Assembly: GCF_002865645.1 (NCBI RefSeq)
Contig: NW_020194518.1
Span: forward strand, 1,115,463 to 1,179,462
Direction of reading: 5' to 3'
DNA length: 64,000 nucleotides
DNA from: Hyaloscypha bicolor E
Taxonomy: Eukaryota; Ascomycota; Leotiomycetes; Helotiales; Hyaloscyphaceae
Part shown: positions 1 to 11,221 of the stretch, piece by piece
Numbering within the stretch: the first letter of the stretch is position 1
How the letters are laid out: each line of letters starts with the position of its first letter
Made by a program: the position numbers and the translations under genes
The notes under the pieces: model-generated
The model's input: the letters and a program-made list of their open reading frames with translations, nothing else
The model's database searches: none
Told to the model about the DNA's origin: nothing

Positions 1-922
1 AGAAACCTACTACAGGCCCACCGTCCCATTGCAAACCACAGTTCACGACATCCGTGGATCAGAAGACAAGTACACACTCGATACAACTGGTTTCCAAGTC
101 GTGAAGCATGAAAGTGACGAAAAAGATTTTGCGGATGATGGACATATCAAAAGCGTCTATTATCCCGAGATTGAAGATATTTTGAAGAAAGCGTGAGCAC
201 TCATCTCCACTCTCAAAAACTGCAAGAACAGAAAGCTTACGAGAACCAGAACCGGCGCCTCCAAAATCTTCATCTTCGACCGTAGGTGTTGGGGAGAAGT
301 CCTTTCCCATTTTCGACTGTTTCATGAGATTCTCCTAAGACAATACCCTCTCCCAAAACAACCCTAATTGAGCAATTGCTGACTTTCCCGTTACCCAGAT
401 ACCATCCGGCGCGAATCCGCTGATTCCCGCGCCAGCACGCAAGATGAGGCCAAGAAAGTCACACTCCGAGGTCCAGTCCAACGCGTGCATATCGACCAAT
501 CCTACGCCGCCGCCCCTCAGCGCGTAGTCCACCACATCCCATCCGAAGCCCTCGAACTCCTAAAAGGCCGCTACCAAATCATCAACGTATGGCGGCCCAT
601 CAAAACAATCCTGAAAGATCCCCTCGGAGTCGCAGAAGCAAATTCGGTGAAAGATGAGGATTTGGTGCCGGTTAAGTTGATATATCCCGATCGCGAGGGG
701 GAGACATATAGTGTGAGACCCAGTGAGGGGCATACGTGGCATTATTTGAATCAGCAGACGCCGGGGGAGGTGCTGCTAATTAAGTGTTTTGATAGTAAGA
801 CGGATGGCAAGGCGCGACGGGTGCCGCATAGTGCGTTTATTGACGAGGAGAGGGAGAATGAGGTGACGAGGGAGAGTATTGAGGTTAGGGCTTTGGTTTT
901 TAATGAGAATGATAGGGAGTAG
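1..922 (+). CDS. CmcJ/NvfI-family 2-oxoglutarate/Fe(II)-type hydroxylase-like protein, 5' end outside window
   Basis: The 5' part lies before base 1. Three exons keep one frame: 1-192, 250-281 and 399-922. The introns (193-249 GTGAGC..CCAG, 282-398 GTAGGT..CCCAG) restore the family block TGASKIFIFDHTIRR across the tiny 32-nt middle exon. Visible landmarks are VHIDQSY (HxD-type metal site), the NVWRP motif and PHSAFID near the C-terminus. These are typical of fungal proteins related to the cephalosporin 7-alpha-methoxylase subunit CmcJ and to asaB/NvfI enzymes of secondary metabolism. The family is usually a cytosolic oxygenase or desaturase of about 280-320 aa, so roughly the last two thirds are present. 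The reaction here cannot be deduced. No biosynthetic backbone gene is visible next to it, though the upstream side is not shown. Confidence 0.88.
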
Positions 923-1171
923 GATGTTGGATGTGCAAGGGGAACCTGGGATGGACGGGTTTGTTTGTGAGGCTGGGACGCTATGTGTGAAATCGAACTT
1001 GGTACCATTCATTAATTGAGCTTCTGATCGTTATGTTAAAATGATAGTGTGGCGCACCGGGACCCGTTCCACAAGACGCATTCCGGCCGGTCTGAGAATA
1101 AAATCTGACATTCCAAAGCAAGGAAACCAACAGCAACGCGGGTATAGAACGCTCACACTCCCTCAACACTT

Positions 1172-1873
1172 CTACTCAATAATGAACCTCGCCTTCCCCT
1201 TCCCGTTCGCATCAGGGTTCAACGTCGACTTGTTCCAGTTCGAACCACCCTCATCAGCCGCGCCATCCACCCTGCCCCCGATCGTCTGCCCCGGCTGATG
1301 CGCATAGCTAGCTGGCCGATTCATCTCCGTCGTATCCCTCGCCGTATTGTAATTCTCAATCACCTGCTGTATAACATGGTCCAACTCCTCGCTCGTAAAT
1401 GCATCCTTCGGCATAACCGCCAGCCTGATGTCTGTCTCCTCGATGAAATCCTGAACTTTGCGCAGTTGGTATTCGTCCTTCCTCAAGCGATCCGGAAGTC
1501 CTTGTCCTTTGAGCAACGCAAGCACACCTGCAGTGCTGGTGTTCACAATACCCAAGACTGTGATGGCCGTAGGGTGCAGTTTCGATGAGGGTCCGAGACC
1601 TGCGAGTGTCGCGCCGATCACGACGTTGGCCCCGATTGCGAGGTAGTAGAGCCCTTCTACAATGTGGTATTGGCGGCTCTTCATCGTTGCATTCTTGATG
1701 ACTTCCGCGTAGAGACCGTGGGCACTCTTTCGGGCGGCCTCGAGGTCTTGCGGGCCGCTTACGCCTTTGTTGATCCCGATCGCATTGCGAAATCTCGTGA
1801 GGTTGGTCTCTTCGGCCGGGTTTGTTGAGGGGTGTCCGACGTCGACGAGGAGAGGCGTTTGTTCGTTTGTCAT
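1172..1873 (-). CDS. Fungal SLATT-domain two-helix membrane protein
   Basis: An uninterrupted 233-aa reading frame starting at the ATG at 1873. It has two hydrophobic helices, about residues 72-93 and 101-121, joined by a short loop, and an amphipathic stretch before them (about 45-70). After them comes a charged region and a low-complexity hydrophilic tail rich in Gly/Asn. This arrangement and the HIVEGLYYLAIGANVVIGATLAGLG core match the fungal SLATT family (SMODS/SLOG-associating two-TM effector domain). Bacterial relatives are proposed pore-forming effectors of nucleotide-second-messenger defence systems; the role of the fungal forms is unknown. No SMODS/SLOG partner is seen beside it. The gene is convergent with the CmcJ-like gene. 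The 5' leader carries a short GAGATGCTGTTG repeat. Family call fairly secure, function not. Confidence 0.8.
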   Translation of the reverse strand: MTNEQTPLLVDVGHPSTNPAEETNLTRFRNAIGINKGVSGPQDLEAARKSAHGLYAEVIKNATMKSRQYHIVEGLYYLAIGANVVIGATLAGLGPSSKLHPTAITVLGIVNTSTAGVLALLKGQGLPDRLRKDEYQLRKVQDFIEETDIRLAVMPKDAFTSEELDHVIQQVIENYNTARDTTEMNRPASYAHQPGQTIGGRVDGAADEGGSNWNKSTLNPDANGKGKARFIIE

Positions 1874-1902
1874 CGTGAGTGATGAGGGGAGATTGAAAGC
1901 AA

Positions 1903-1954
1903 GGAGATGCTGTTGAGGGAGGAGATGCTGTTGTGAAGGGAAGGGGTGCTGTTG
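1903..1954. repeat. Imperfect 13-bp tandem repeat in the leader of the SLATT gene
   Basis: GGAGATGCTGTTG occurs at 1903-1915 and 1921-1933, with a variant (GGGGTGCTGTTG) ending near 1954. It lies 30-80 bp upstream of the SLATT start codon, so it is probably in the 5' UTR or core promoter. Confidence 0.6.
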
Positions 1955-2590
1955 TTGACGAGAGGTGAAGGTGACGATGGTGAAGGTCGGGTCAGGCTTC
2001 AGCCTTGTTTGGGTTCAGCCGCACTCAGCCACATTTGTTGGTCGAGGGACGGCGATGTGTGGCGAAGTGCGGCTCATGATTGGCCATGTTCGAAGGGGTG
2101 CGGCCACATGCGGCCACATGCGAGCCCCTTTTCTCCTCGGCAAACATCAGCTATGATTCGTCTTTCGTCCATCATCACATGCCTGACATAGACGTACCTC
2201 TCTGATCAGGTCGCAGCGGTTCCTTCTCGGAGTGCAAGTGCAAGAAGTCATTCGCCCTTGGCACACCGCTTGCCGAACCTTCCCAATTCGTGCTTAACCC
2301 GGTGTGTATGCCGATCGCTAGGCGCGGTAGGTCCCAGGAACACTCACCGGCCCCTTGACATCTGCATATCATTGGTGGAGTCAAACTTCCTCCAGCAACG
2401 ACGGGGCCCATGAACAAAATAATTGGGCCAAACCAGAAATGAGGTATTTTGGATAACCTCAACCCCGCGTCGGATTAGAGGCAAGTGCTTCGATCTGGTG
2501 ACATACTAAATAATCTCCTCACACAAAAGCTTGAATCTCTCTCTTTCAACCTTCATCACCTTTGTACATATTGTCAACCTTTTCTATAAA
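1955..2590. other. Divergent intergenic region between the SLATT and phosphoesterase genes
   Basis: No coding frame with family features. It contains a tandem duplication of GCGGCCACAT near 2100-2120, flanked by further GCGGCTCAT/CAGCCGCACT variants. This region should hold both divergent promoters. Confidence 0.5.
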
Positions 2591-3730
2591 ATGAAACTCT
2601 TCTCGACTTTGGCGGCAACTATCGCATTTGCCACAGTTGGCCATGCGCAGACACAGTACACTTCCACGGCTGTATCAGCAGTAGAAGCGGCAAGAGCGAC
2701 AGCCCTAACTTTAAGTCCAACCAGCTCAATCAAAGGCAAAACGTTTGATCGGTTTGTATCCATATGGCTCGAAAATCAAGATTACGACATCGCAGCAGCG
2801 GATCGTATGTCTGCTCCCTCCCATCTCATCCCTCAAACTGACGAGAAAAGCTTCACTCAATTGGATCGCAAGCCAAGGCATCACATTAACTAATTACAAA
2901 GCAATCACGCACCCCAGCCAACCCAACTACGTCGCAGCCGTAGGAGGAAATACGCATTGGGTCTGGGAAGACTGGACCTTCCGCATCGACAGCTCCGTGA
3001 AAACAATCGCTGATCTACTGGAGGTTGCAGGGGTCAGCTGGAGTGTGTATCAGGAGGATATGCCGTATTCTGGATTTGAGGGGGATTGGGTCAATCAGCA
3101 GAATGGCGCGAATATGTATGTGCGGAAGCATAAGTAAGTATCGCGTGCCTTAAATCTCTAGCAGCTGCTAACGAGAGGGTAAAGCCCTTTCATGAGTTAT
3201 GACTCTGTCACTTCAAATACAGAGAGACTTGCGAAATGCAAGAATTTCACCTTGTTCTATAGCGATCTCAAGGCGAATACTCTCCCGCAGTGGATGTTCA
3301 TCACCCCGAATATGAGTTCGTCTTCCCCTTCTTCCTCATTTTGCTCGCCATTAATGTATTCAGCAAACGACGGCCACGACACCTCCGTCACCACCGCGGG
3401 CGCTTTCGCAAAAAATTTCCTTACTCCCCTGCTTTCAAACCAGAACTTCATGAAAAATACTCTCATCCAACTTAGTTCGTCTCTCCATGTTTTTTCTTTT
3501 TTCTTTCGAGGGCCGGAATTGACAAGAGAACAGCATTCGATGAATCTGAAAATTATTTTAATGATAACAAGGTCTTTACCGTGCTGTTAGGAGATGCAAT
3601 TCCAGAAGCGTTGAAGGGGACGACGAATGATACTGCCTTCAATCACTATAGTATCCTTGCTACGGCGGAGAGGAATTGGGCGTTGGAGAATTTGGGGGAG
3701 GGAGATGTTGGGGCGAATGCTTTTTGGTGA
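2591..3730 (+). CDS. Secreted acid-phosphatase-like phosphoesterase (PF04185 type)
   Basis: Five exons were reconstructed by frame and splice signals: 2591-2804, 2851-3133, 3185-3315, 3364-3474 and 3534-3730, giving 311 aa. Residues 1-19 form a signal peptide (MKLFSTLAATIAFATVGHA). The chain then shows the phosphoesterase-family blocks IWLENQDYDIAAADP, ITHPSQPNYVAAVGG, FITPNMTNDGHDTSV and a C-terminal NHYSILATAERNWALENLG. This matches fungal secreted acid phosphatases/phosphoesterases such as PHOA/pacA relatives (usual length about 400 aa, so this one is at the short end). Expected role is extracellular release of phosphate from organic esters. Every junction preserves frame, so the gene appears intact. 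The upstream pyrimidine-rich stretch at 2540-2590 suits a promoter or leader. Confidence 0.85.
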
Positions 3731-4319
3731 TTTGGACAGAGATAGGGAGGGGGAGAGGGGGAGAGGTGGGGCAGTAAAATGTTTAATGAAAAGGAACCTT
3801 GTTTCGGACGCAGTCGTGGGATCTTTTCTTCGAGAAGCGATAAGAAATTGACAGGCGCGTTGTGGCTCTGCAAACGCAGAGATGAGGTTGAGGTATATAA
3901 GAGGCGCGGCTCGACATCAAGTTAACTGATTCTGGATATTATTTCCAAATTCCAAATCGCCATCGTCTTTCAACAGGCGACTATTTTATCCTATCTCATT
4001 GTACGAATCTTGATATTGATGTATGTCTCGAATACTCCATACTCCCTTGAGTATTTGGAAGTGTCATCATATTGCCATTGAGTAAGCAAACAATCGTACT
4101 GTCCTTCACATGGCAACAACTTGGAATTTGACAGCAGAGACCGAGGTTTGACTCGACACTACGCAGTGAAAGGCAAGGTTCAACAGAAGCATGGGTCCAG
4201 GGGTAAGTGAGGGTTCCCTCCGTGGCATATGAATATCTAAACTAAAGAGCAAGGGAGTACATAATAGACTTTAGAGAGAGGAAGGGAGTATACAAGTTGT
4301 AGAAAGATGCAAGAGAATA

Positions 4320-5015
4320 CGAAGATCACGGCATAAAGTGACAGGATTACAGGGAGGGCATTTATACTTTGACAGCACTTCAGTGTCTGTTTCTAGCGCC
4401 CTCGGGCACTAAATTGCCCTGTAATTCTGGGCCATTGCCTTACGAGCCTGGTATCAAAAGTCCGTGTTTTTAGCGATATATTTAGGCCTTGCAAAACCAA
4501 AGTCGCCCACTTCACTTCACAGTTTCACTATAACTATAGATTAAAACTTTATTTAATCCAAGCGCATACGATAAAAGAAGTTAGAATGGGTTTAGGAGGC
4601 TTTTAAACCTAATTCCAAAATATAATAAAAACGTTTAAAATAGTTATGGTTCGTTTCTTAGCGGAATGCCCTGAAAACACAGACTTTTTAAAAATACGAC
4701 AAGGCGGGGGGGCAAGGGGTACTACACCTTTTTAAGGCTGCTTCCCTGTACTTACAAGGGATACCTCGCTAAAGAGCCCTACAGTAACTACCTATTTAGC
4801 GTCCAAGCGCTATCGTTGCTCTGCTAGTAGCGCTATTTACCCTGAAGATCTTGTTATACCTTGCGAATATCTCACAGTGCCTCTTGAGATCTGCTTAGGG
4901 CATATGGCTTGAGGTCGTAGGACCTTACTGCGGGCTCAACCCCCTAAATTATGTCCTGGGGGATGCCAAGGGCCTAAATGGTCTGTAATCCCGTCACTTT
5001 ATGCCGTGATATTTG
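4320..5015. mobile_element. Non-autonomous TA-flanked TIR transposon (element A), 696 bp, with a nested insertion
   Basis: The terminal inverted repeats are left CGAAGATCACGGCATAAAGT and right, read inward, CAAATATCACGGCATAAAGT, extending about 34 bp. Each end is flanked by a TA dinucleotide (4318-4319, 5016-5017), as in Tc1/mariner-type insertion. There is no transposase frame. The interior is strongly similar to element C at 50255-50668. The same terminal core occurs on the much larger element B at 28340-36693. Confidence 0.85.
4454..4694. mobile_element. 241-bp MITE nested inside element A
   Basis: Comparison with element C shows continuous similarity on both sides of this block but nothing inside it, so C acts as an empty site. 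The ends are inverted: AAAGTCCGTGTTTTTAG on the left, and its inverse with two differences (CTGAAAACACAGACTTT) on the right. TA flanks both edges (4452-4453, 4695-4696). Confidence 0.7.
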
Positions 5016-5288
5016 TACAAAATTCTCTTTCTAAGTTAGATTCAAATTTGATTCGACTTCCGATTTGACTAAGGAAACTCGATTATTAATGAAAAAAGCG
5101 TCTATTTCCGACTATTCATTGCATTATGACTGACTTCTAACAGTATTGAGGGTTTGGTTTTTATATAGAGCCGTAGTTGTGCAGCCCGAGTGATTTATTG
5201 ACTTCGGTGGAGAGGGCCGACCTTTCCGGGATGCTTTATTCTAGCCAAAGATTGGAGCTCAGAAAATCATACCAAAGTAAGAACTACT

Positions 5289-5574
5289 CCCCCACCCCCT
5301 AAATAATTGCTAGTGTGTATGTCTTGAGCATAGGTGCGGGTAGGAATCCAGGGTGTTAGGCCGGTGAGGAAGTCCCTTTTGAGCTGGCTGAGAGCCACTA
5401 CCGGGGTAAACGGTCTTCGTGAACCTTCTACGCACACCCCTGGCTTAATACACAGACCACTTTTTGCTCTGTGCAATAGATCCAAGAGCCCTCCAACCAG
5501 GCTTATAACCACTCAGAATAGGACTTCTGTTCCTCTAATCCATATTAGGTGCGTTAGCAATTATTTAGGGGGGG
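5289..5574. mobile_element. MITE with C-run/G-run ends (family D, copy 1)
   Basis: It starts CCCCCTAAATAATTGCTAG and ends with the inverse TTAGCAATTATTTAGGGGG. The interior (for example the CAGGGTGTTAGGCC and GCTGGCTGAGAGCCACT blocks) matches the element at 23737-24020 in opposite orientation. About 285 bp, no coding capacity. Confidence 0.8.
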
Positions 5575-5973
5575 TAGTAGAAGTGGTTTTCCGCGCCTTC
5601 TGCATCATTTCTGGTTTTTTTGGACTTTACTGTGGACCGGAAATCCTGTGATTGGCTGTTGGTGTAATTGCTCCTTCCCGTGCAGTTGTGGCTGAGACAC
5701 AACTTCAGCTGCCACTGCCTTTTCTTTCCCACTTCAACACATCATCACTTCTGCCCCATCATAGACTGTCCGAAAAACGGGCTCTTCTTCGTAGATCCAT
5801 TTTGCTGGCAAGTCATGACATTTGCACTTGAAGACAGTGCCCAATCTCGTCTCTCCTGCCTCGTCTTTGATCTCGAGTTTGCCCCAGCCTCGCTCAGCTG
5901 TTCGCAACCTCCCTCTAGTCTGCAATCCCTGTAAACCATCAAGATCGCCCTCTGGGACTTGGTCTTAGTGGCG
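5575..5973. other. Non-coding stretch between a MITE and the HET pseudogene
   Basis: Contains only short frames without family features. It probably held the promoter of the HET gene downstream. Confidence 0.4.
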
Positions 5974-8216
5974 ATGGCTGGACAGGATGCTCTTATGCTA
6001 AAAAGAGACCCTAAGTATTGTGACCGCTGCTGGTTCATGACTACAACTTCCGCTGGCCTTAGTGCACTCGATTCAAAGAAAGGCTACGATTTTTTTAACT
6101 GGCAGGAGTTGACGACAGTGCCGCCGCGGGATATGTGCTTGCAGCTGGATTTGGGGCTGTGGTAGCGAAAAGTACTGGAGCAGTAGGAAAATAAGCAAAA
6201 CAAAGGCATCCGACTACGACGGCACAGGCCCTACCATTTGGAAATCTCGAACAATTAGGGGTATATCTTTACCAAAAATCGAAAGCTTTGGAAGCTCGTG
6301 CTGGAGTCTTACAGGTTATGTCTGGGTACCAGGATGAGACCCCAGCGCTTCGAGTGTTCGTGCCAGATGGTACGTGGCAAGAAATTAATGGGCTCATGGA
6401 GTTTTACTAATAACAAGCTAGAACAATGAAATGTTTAATTATGACCCCTATTCAGCCTGGAAGTGTCGATGGATAATATTTCGAGTGACTAGACAGTCCA
6501 GAAGGCTTAATCGTTACTTATAGATTGTGAAAAGAACCATCCAATTTGCAGAGGTAACGATGGAACCCAAAATCTGCGGAAGTTGTCCAACCGTGTGTTG
6601 GACGCCGCATCGACTGTCAAAGGCATTGCGGCACATCTCTATATATCAGAGCCAGAGGAGCGCGGAAGCTATGTTGCTTTGAGGTATTGCTGGGGGGGGG
6701 GGGGTCACAACAGTTTACGATAACTTCAAAAACGTTGAAGTCAACGATTCTAGGAGTTTCTTCAGACTGCCTTCCAAGGGCCATACCTGACAATATCACG
6801 GTCACGAGAAAGCTTGGTATGCGATTCCTGTGGGTTGGCTCCCTATGCATTTTCCAGGACAGCACAACAGATAAGAACCATGAAATTGCCACCATAGCGA
6901 GATATATTAAAACTCAACTGTCACGATTGCTGCAGCAAACGCACAGAAAGTTGAAGACGGGTTTTTGGAAGAACAACCACCATTGGATCTTTGCCCAATC
7001 CCTTTCCAACTCTCACCAAATGTCCTTGGGACCATCTACCTCGCCAATTAAGGGCAAGTTCTCCTTGGCTATCCACTCTTCAGTCGTGGCTGGGCTTGCC
7101 AAGAATTTGTCCTGAGTCGGCGGGTGATTTTGTACGACAGTTTCCAAGTTACCTTCGCCTACCCAGAAGCCCTGTTGAAAGGTCTACATTCCGGTCTTAT
7201 AAGTTACATGAATATTACCGCAGATTTGTTTTCTTCGTTCTAAGGTAAGTTGGAAGATCGAGGCATTTTTCGGGAAATCGATCGCCCAGATAGATAGAAA
7301 AACTTGGTCGTGGAATACAGCCGTCGTAACTTCATTTACTTTTGAGATTGACTGCCAGCTATAGCATGGATTGCGAGAGAAGTCTCTCAAACCTGGAACG
7401 ACGTTTCTGTTGCCAGCTTGTGGCGCGGATTTTTACTCGAACAGCTCGGTTGGGACAAGGCATGCGCGGCTTTGGAAGCTTCCCAAGTTTCTCTTGCCAC
7501 CTAGCATGGCATTCTCAAAGCATTCTCAAATATTTAATGAGATAATTTTGATAGATGGAGAAGCGGCTTAACATTTTGGGAATCTGATCGACCACCAGGT
7601 ACGATCTAGTGAAGTCTTACTTTCACCACAAGAATCGCCAGTAACTGAGATCAGGGGGGTTTGCTGCCGAACTTCGAGGACTGCCAGCTAATAGAAGGAT
7701 GTAAAGCCTTGAGTGCAAGAAGTAATTTCGAATTAATACGCAGGCGCATGGAGCTAGTCATCGCAATTGGTTACGATAATTGGTTACCAACACAGCCCTC
7801 TGAACACCTCTGGACCAGTCACCAGTGTCTACCCCTTGTGTCCTGCCGATCTTCACAGGCATAAGCTCCCCCCTGGCGAGAGGAATTCGGCTGGGTCCCG
7901 CACCCATCGGTAAGCCGCATTTCAGGTAGACCGTTTTGAAAGTTAAATCCAACACTCCTTCCCAATCAAACAATCACGATGTGGCTAGACTGCACTCTAT
8001 GTCACCCTAGGAAACCACCCGCGCGATATCCCTCCTATCATATTGATTCGACAGAACACGGAAGCCAAGCCATCGCGACCGGCTTACACGAACCTCAACG
8101 GGAAGGTTCCAAGTTGCACTACAGATCCTCGTGCTTGGCAGACCACGTGCAGGGTTGAGTGGCGATAACAAGACGGAGTTCGTCATAACCTGAGCTTTGA
8201 CGTGGGAGGCCCCTAG
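5974..8216 (+). pseudogene. HET (heterokaryon incompatibility) domain pseudogene
   Basis: Decayed HET-domain gene. The pieces lie in order but in different frames: an N-terminal YCDRCWFMTTTSAGLSALDS-type leader (about 5995-6165), then SYVALRYCWGG (about 6670-6705), LPRAIPDNITVTRKLGMRFL and WVGSLCIFQD (about 6770-6860), and FSRGWACQEFVLSRRVI (about 7080-7135). The last block is the conserved RGW-QE-LSRR element. Frame changes and stops separate the blocks, and a 12-G run sits exactly in the GG of the CWGG motif. HET proteins trigger cell death on fusion of incompatible fungal individuals. This copy cannot make a full product. The 3' limit is approximate, and sequence beyond about 7560 is only weakly HET-like. 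Confidence 0.8.
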
Positions 8217-8348
8217 ACAATGATGCTGCGTTGGTGGGAATGAATATACTTAAAGGATACCTAGGTTCCCTCCTAAAACCATCCTAGGTCCCAGGCCCGA
8301 ATCATTCCCGACAGTGCTCCCCCTTTTTGCACAGTAACCGGCAGGAAG

Positions 8349-10730
8349 ATGAGAGCCTCAACACTCTTCAACTTCGCTGCAGCTGTTAGCTTGGCAGTTG
8401 CATGCGACTCGTGCTATGGACCTTCGTCGGAGGTTATCCATGAGCGGCTTGTTCGAAGAATGCAGCCTGAAGCCCAGGATACCACTATTGGCCCAAAGGC
8501 TCCCTTGGAATGGGGTCAATTGAACTTCATGCACACGGTCAGATTCACTCTATTATGTATTCCATTCTGCAGCTAACTTTTTTTTAGACCGATACTCATG
8601 GTTGGCTTGAAGGTCATTTGAAGGAACAGAATTATGGAGCCGACTGGGGAGATTTTGTTTCCTTCTCAACTCACATGAAGCACAAGGCTGGAAATCTTGG
8701 GGTGGATTTATTGCTTGTTGACACCGGTAAGTTTTAATATTGGCTAGAGTTTCAAAATACTACCTTGGATCAGATAGTTGCACTTTTTATCTGGAGAGAT
8801 TTATGTGGATTTGCTGAATCCTGATGTAAGGCTAACCTCGGACTTCTCTAGGTGACCTCCACGATGGAAACGGACTCAGCGATGCTGCTCTGCCAAATGG
8901 AGTTTATTCTAATCCCATTTTCGACGAAGTTGACTACGATCTATTGACGATTGGTTAGTCTACAAATAAGCCTCTGAGCATTTCTGACTATATTTAGGTA
9001 ACCATGAACTCTACGTGGCCGAAGTTGCATATGAACAGCGAGTTATTCCCTCAGCAGATCTCTCCTGAAACTGCCTCCGTCTCTGCTTGTTTTTTGAAAT
9101 TTTGACTCCGAATCTGACACTTCCTAGCTTCTACAACTTCAGCAAAGTTTGGGGCGAGAAATACGTGACTAGCAATGTCCAGATTGTAAACCCCGCAACC
9201 AGTCAATTTGAGTACATAGGCAAGCAGTATCGGTATTTCAAAACAGAACATGGTAATACCACCTTTATACCATGCCGCAGGCCCCTACTAATACACATCA
9301 GGGCTCCGAATCATGGCATTTGGTGTTCTCTACGACTTCACTGGTAACTCAAACGTATCAAAAGTGATCAAGGCAGTGACCTTAGTTCAGCAACAATGGT
9401 TCCTTGATGCAATCAATTATCCAGAACCCATCGACTTGTTTCTTGTCATTGGGCACAACCCAATCAGAACCACCGATTTTGCGAGCACCTTTAGCCTGTT
9501 GCACAACACTATCCGTGCTTTACGGCCCAATGTCCCCATCCAAGCATTTGGTGGACATAGCCACATCAGAGACTTCCAAGTCTATGATGACATGAGCACT
9601 GGTCTTGAATCTGGTTAGTATTTCTCATTCTTGCAGACGTTTTCCTAACATCTGTAGGCCGCTACTGTGAGACCCTAGGTTGGGTATCCATGTCCGGAAT
9701 TAAATCATCTTCATACACCGGCGTGATGAAGCCTCACGGAGTTACAAACCCAAGCCGGCTGGCCATGAACACATCCACGTCAGGAATTGTCTATTCCAGA
9801 AGATATTTGGATTAGAATCGTCTCACATTTGAATATCACGCCACCGACTCGCAAGCCAGCACTTTCGACTACCACAGTGGACTCCGAGTCACTGGTGAAA
9901 TCACCGATGCGAGAAAGGAGCTCAACCTGGCATTACTCTACGGCTGCGCTCCTCAGACCTGGTGCGCCTCATGTCAACCATTTGAATCCTCTGGAAACAT
10001 CTTCAGCCTGGTATCTACGGCTCTTGGCGCAGTTGTCGTCAACTCTTCACGATCTACCATCCCTCGTATTGTGATCGTCAATACTGGCAGCATCCGGTTT
10101 GATCTTGTCAAAGGGCCTTTCACCTTTGATGATTCTTTTATCGTCAGCCCGTTCACAGATGCATTCCAGTACATCAATGTTCCCTATGCCCTAGCCAAGA
10201 ATGTTTTGAACTCCTTGAATGGCGCCCCTTTGAACGACAAGCGTAACTCTGCAGGCTCTGACTGGGGATACGTCATGCCTCAAGTCAAGGATTCTTGCAT
10301 GGATCCTATCATTGGTTTTATTACTGAAGAGAAAGGTGAACTCAAGGCCCGAGGCCACACTCGTCGCCAAACCGTCGTAATCCCAGGTTATACAACGAAA
10401 GACGACTTTGGAACTGATGGAGATGATACGCCGCATTCCAAGATTCCATCGTACTCGCAGCCAAACTACGCCGCAGGAAACGCCTCTTTCCCTACCGATG
10501 GTACAACACCAGCTACCGTCGATGTGGTCTTCTTGGATTTCTTCGCAAGCACAGTAGTCAGCGTGTTGAATAAACTAGGAGGAACATACACTACCGCAAA
10601 TGTGCAATATTATATGCCGCCAACCTATACTTCACAGAATTATTTACCTGAGTATGCCAAGAAGTATTGGCAGGCGAATGTGCCGAACTGCCCTGTTGGA
10701 CAAGGAGTGGGGTTTCCGAGCAAAAATTAG
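8349..10730 (+). pseudogene. Secreted calcineurin-like metallophosphoesterase / 5'-nucleotidase-like gene with one in-frame stop
   Basis: Exons: 8349-8537, 8588-8726, 8852-8953, 8998-9037, 9128-9252, 9302-9613 and 9658-10730. A signal peptide (residues 1-18) is followed by the metallophosphoesterase metal motifs in order: [26 protein letters not shown] and GGHSHIRD. A C-terminal nucleotidase-like domain (NTGSIRFDL, FTDAFQY) follows. The family hydrolyses phosphate esters or nucleotides outside the cell or in the secretory route. The frame is broken only by TAG at 9813-9815, in a block where relatives carry Trp (RRYLD-W-NR); downstream sequence continues in frame to 10730. Intron 4 appears to use a GC donor (9038). 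Either the gene is recently dead or readthrough or an assembly error must be invoked. Confidence 0.8.
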
Positions 10731-11221
10731 TTGGCCTCGTTTAAGGATGGGAATGAGGTATTGTTACTGGTAACTTAGTCTTATATGATAATGATGAATA
10801 TAATTGATCGGGATTTTTTTGTTGTCCTCGATTCAGAACATAGTTAACTATTGATACGTTTCGGCCTCGCTTATGAGGCAAGCCCCTTTCTGCTCCTCGC
10901 TTGCCGAGCCTGAAGCCCCTCCACCCGAGAAGAAAATGCCGTCGGGCGGACTTAGTCCTCGCACCTCCGCACCTCTCTCATCAATTTCTTTGGCGCTGCC
11001 GGCCGCCAGTGGTCAGCAGGATACAGAATTCAGGGGTTGGTCTGGCCTGCGCCTAACAGTCAGACTGACACGCTGAGTCTCCCTTGTCCACAGCCGCACT
11101 TCTGATACCGCTCTACAGTACATGTACTTCGTACTCAGAGTCTGTCCAACCAGACTTCACACCAATCAGCTCTCATACGCTTTCTCAAAATCAATCATAA
11201 TCTTCGTAATTATTCGTCAAC
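10731..11221. other. Intergenic region upstream of the GMC pseudogene
   Basis: No supported gene. Several near-identical GCCTCGCTTATGAGGC/CTCGCTTGCCGAGCC-like stretches around 10865-10910 suggest short inverted repeats. The end near 11150-11220 is pyrimidine-rich, as in a promoter. Confidence 0.4.

Noticed and set aside
5734..6038. Minus-strand frames before the HET pseudogene
   Set aside because: No family features, no splice continuation; they overlap the start of the HET leader on the other strand.
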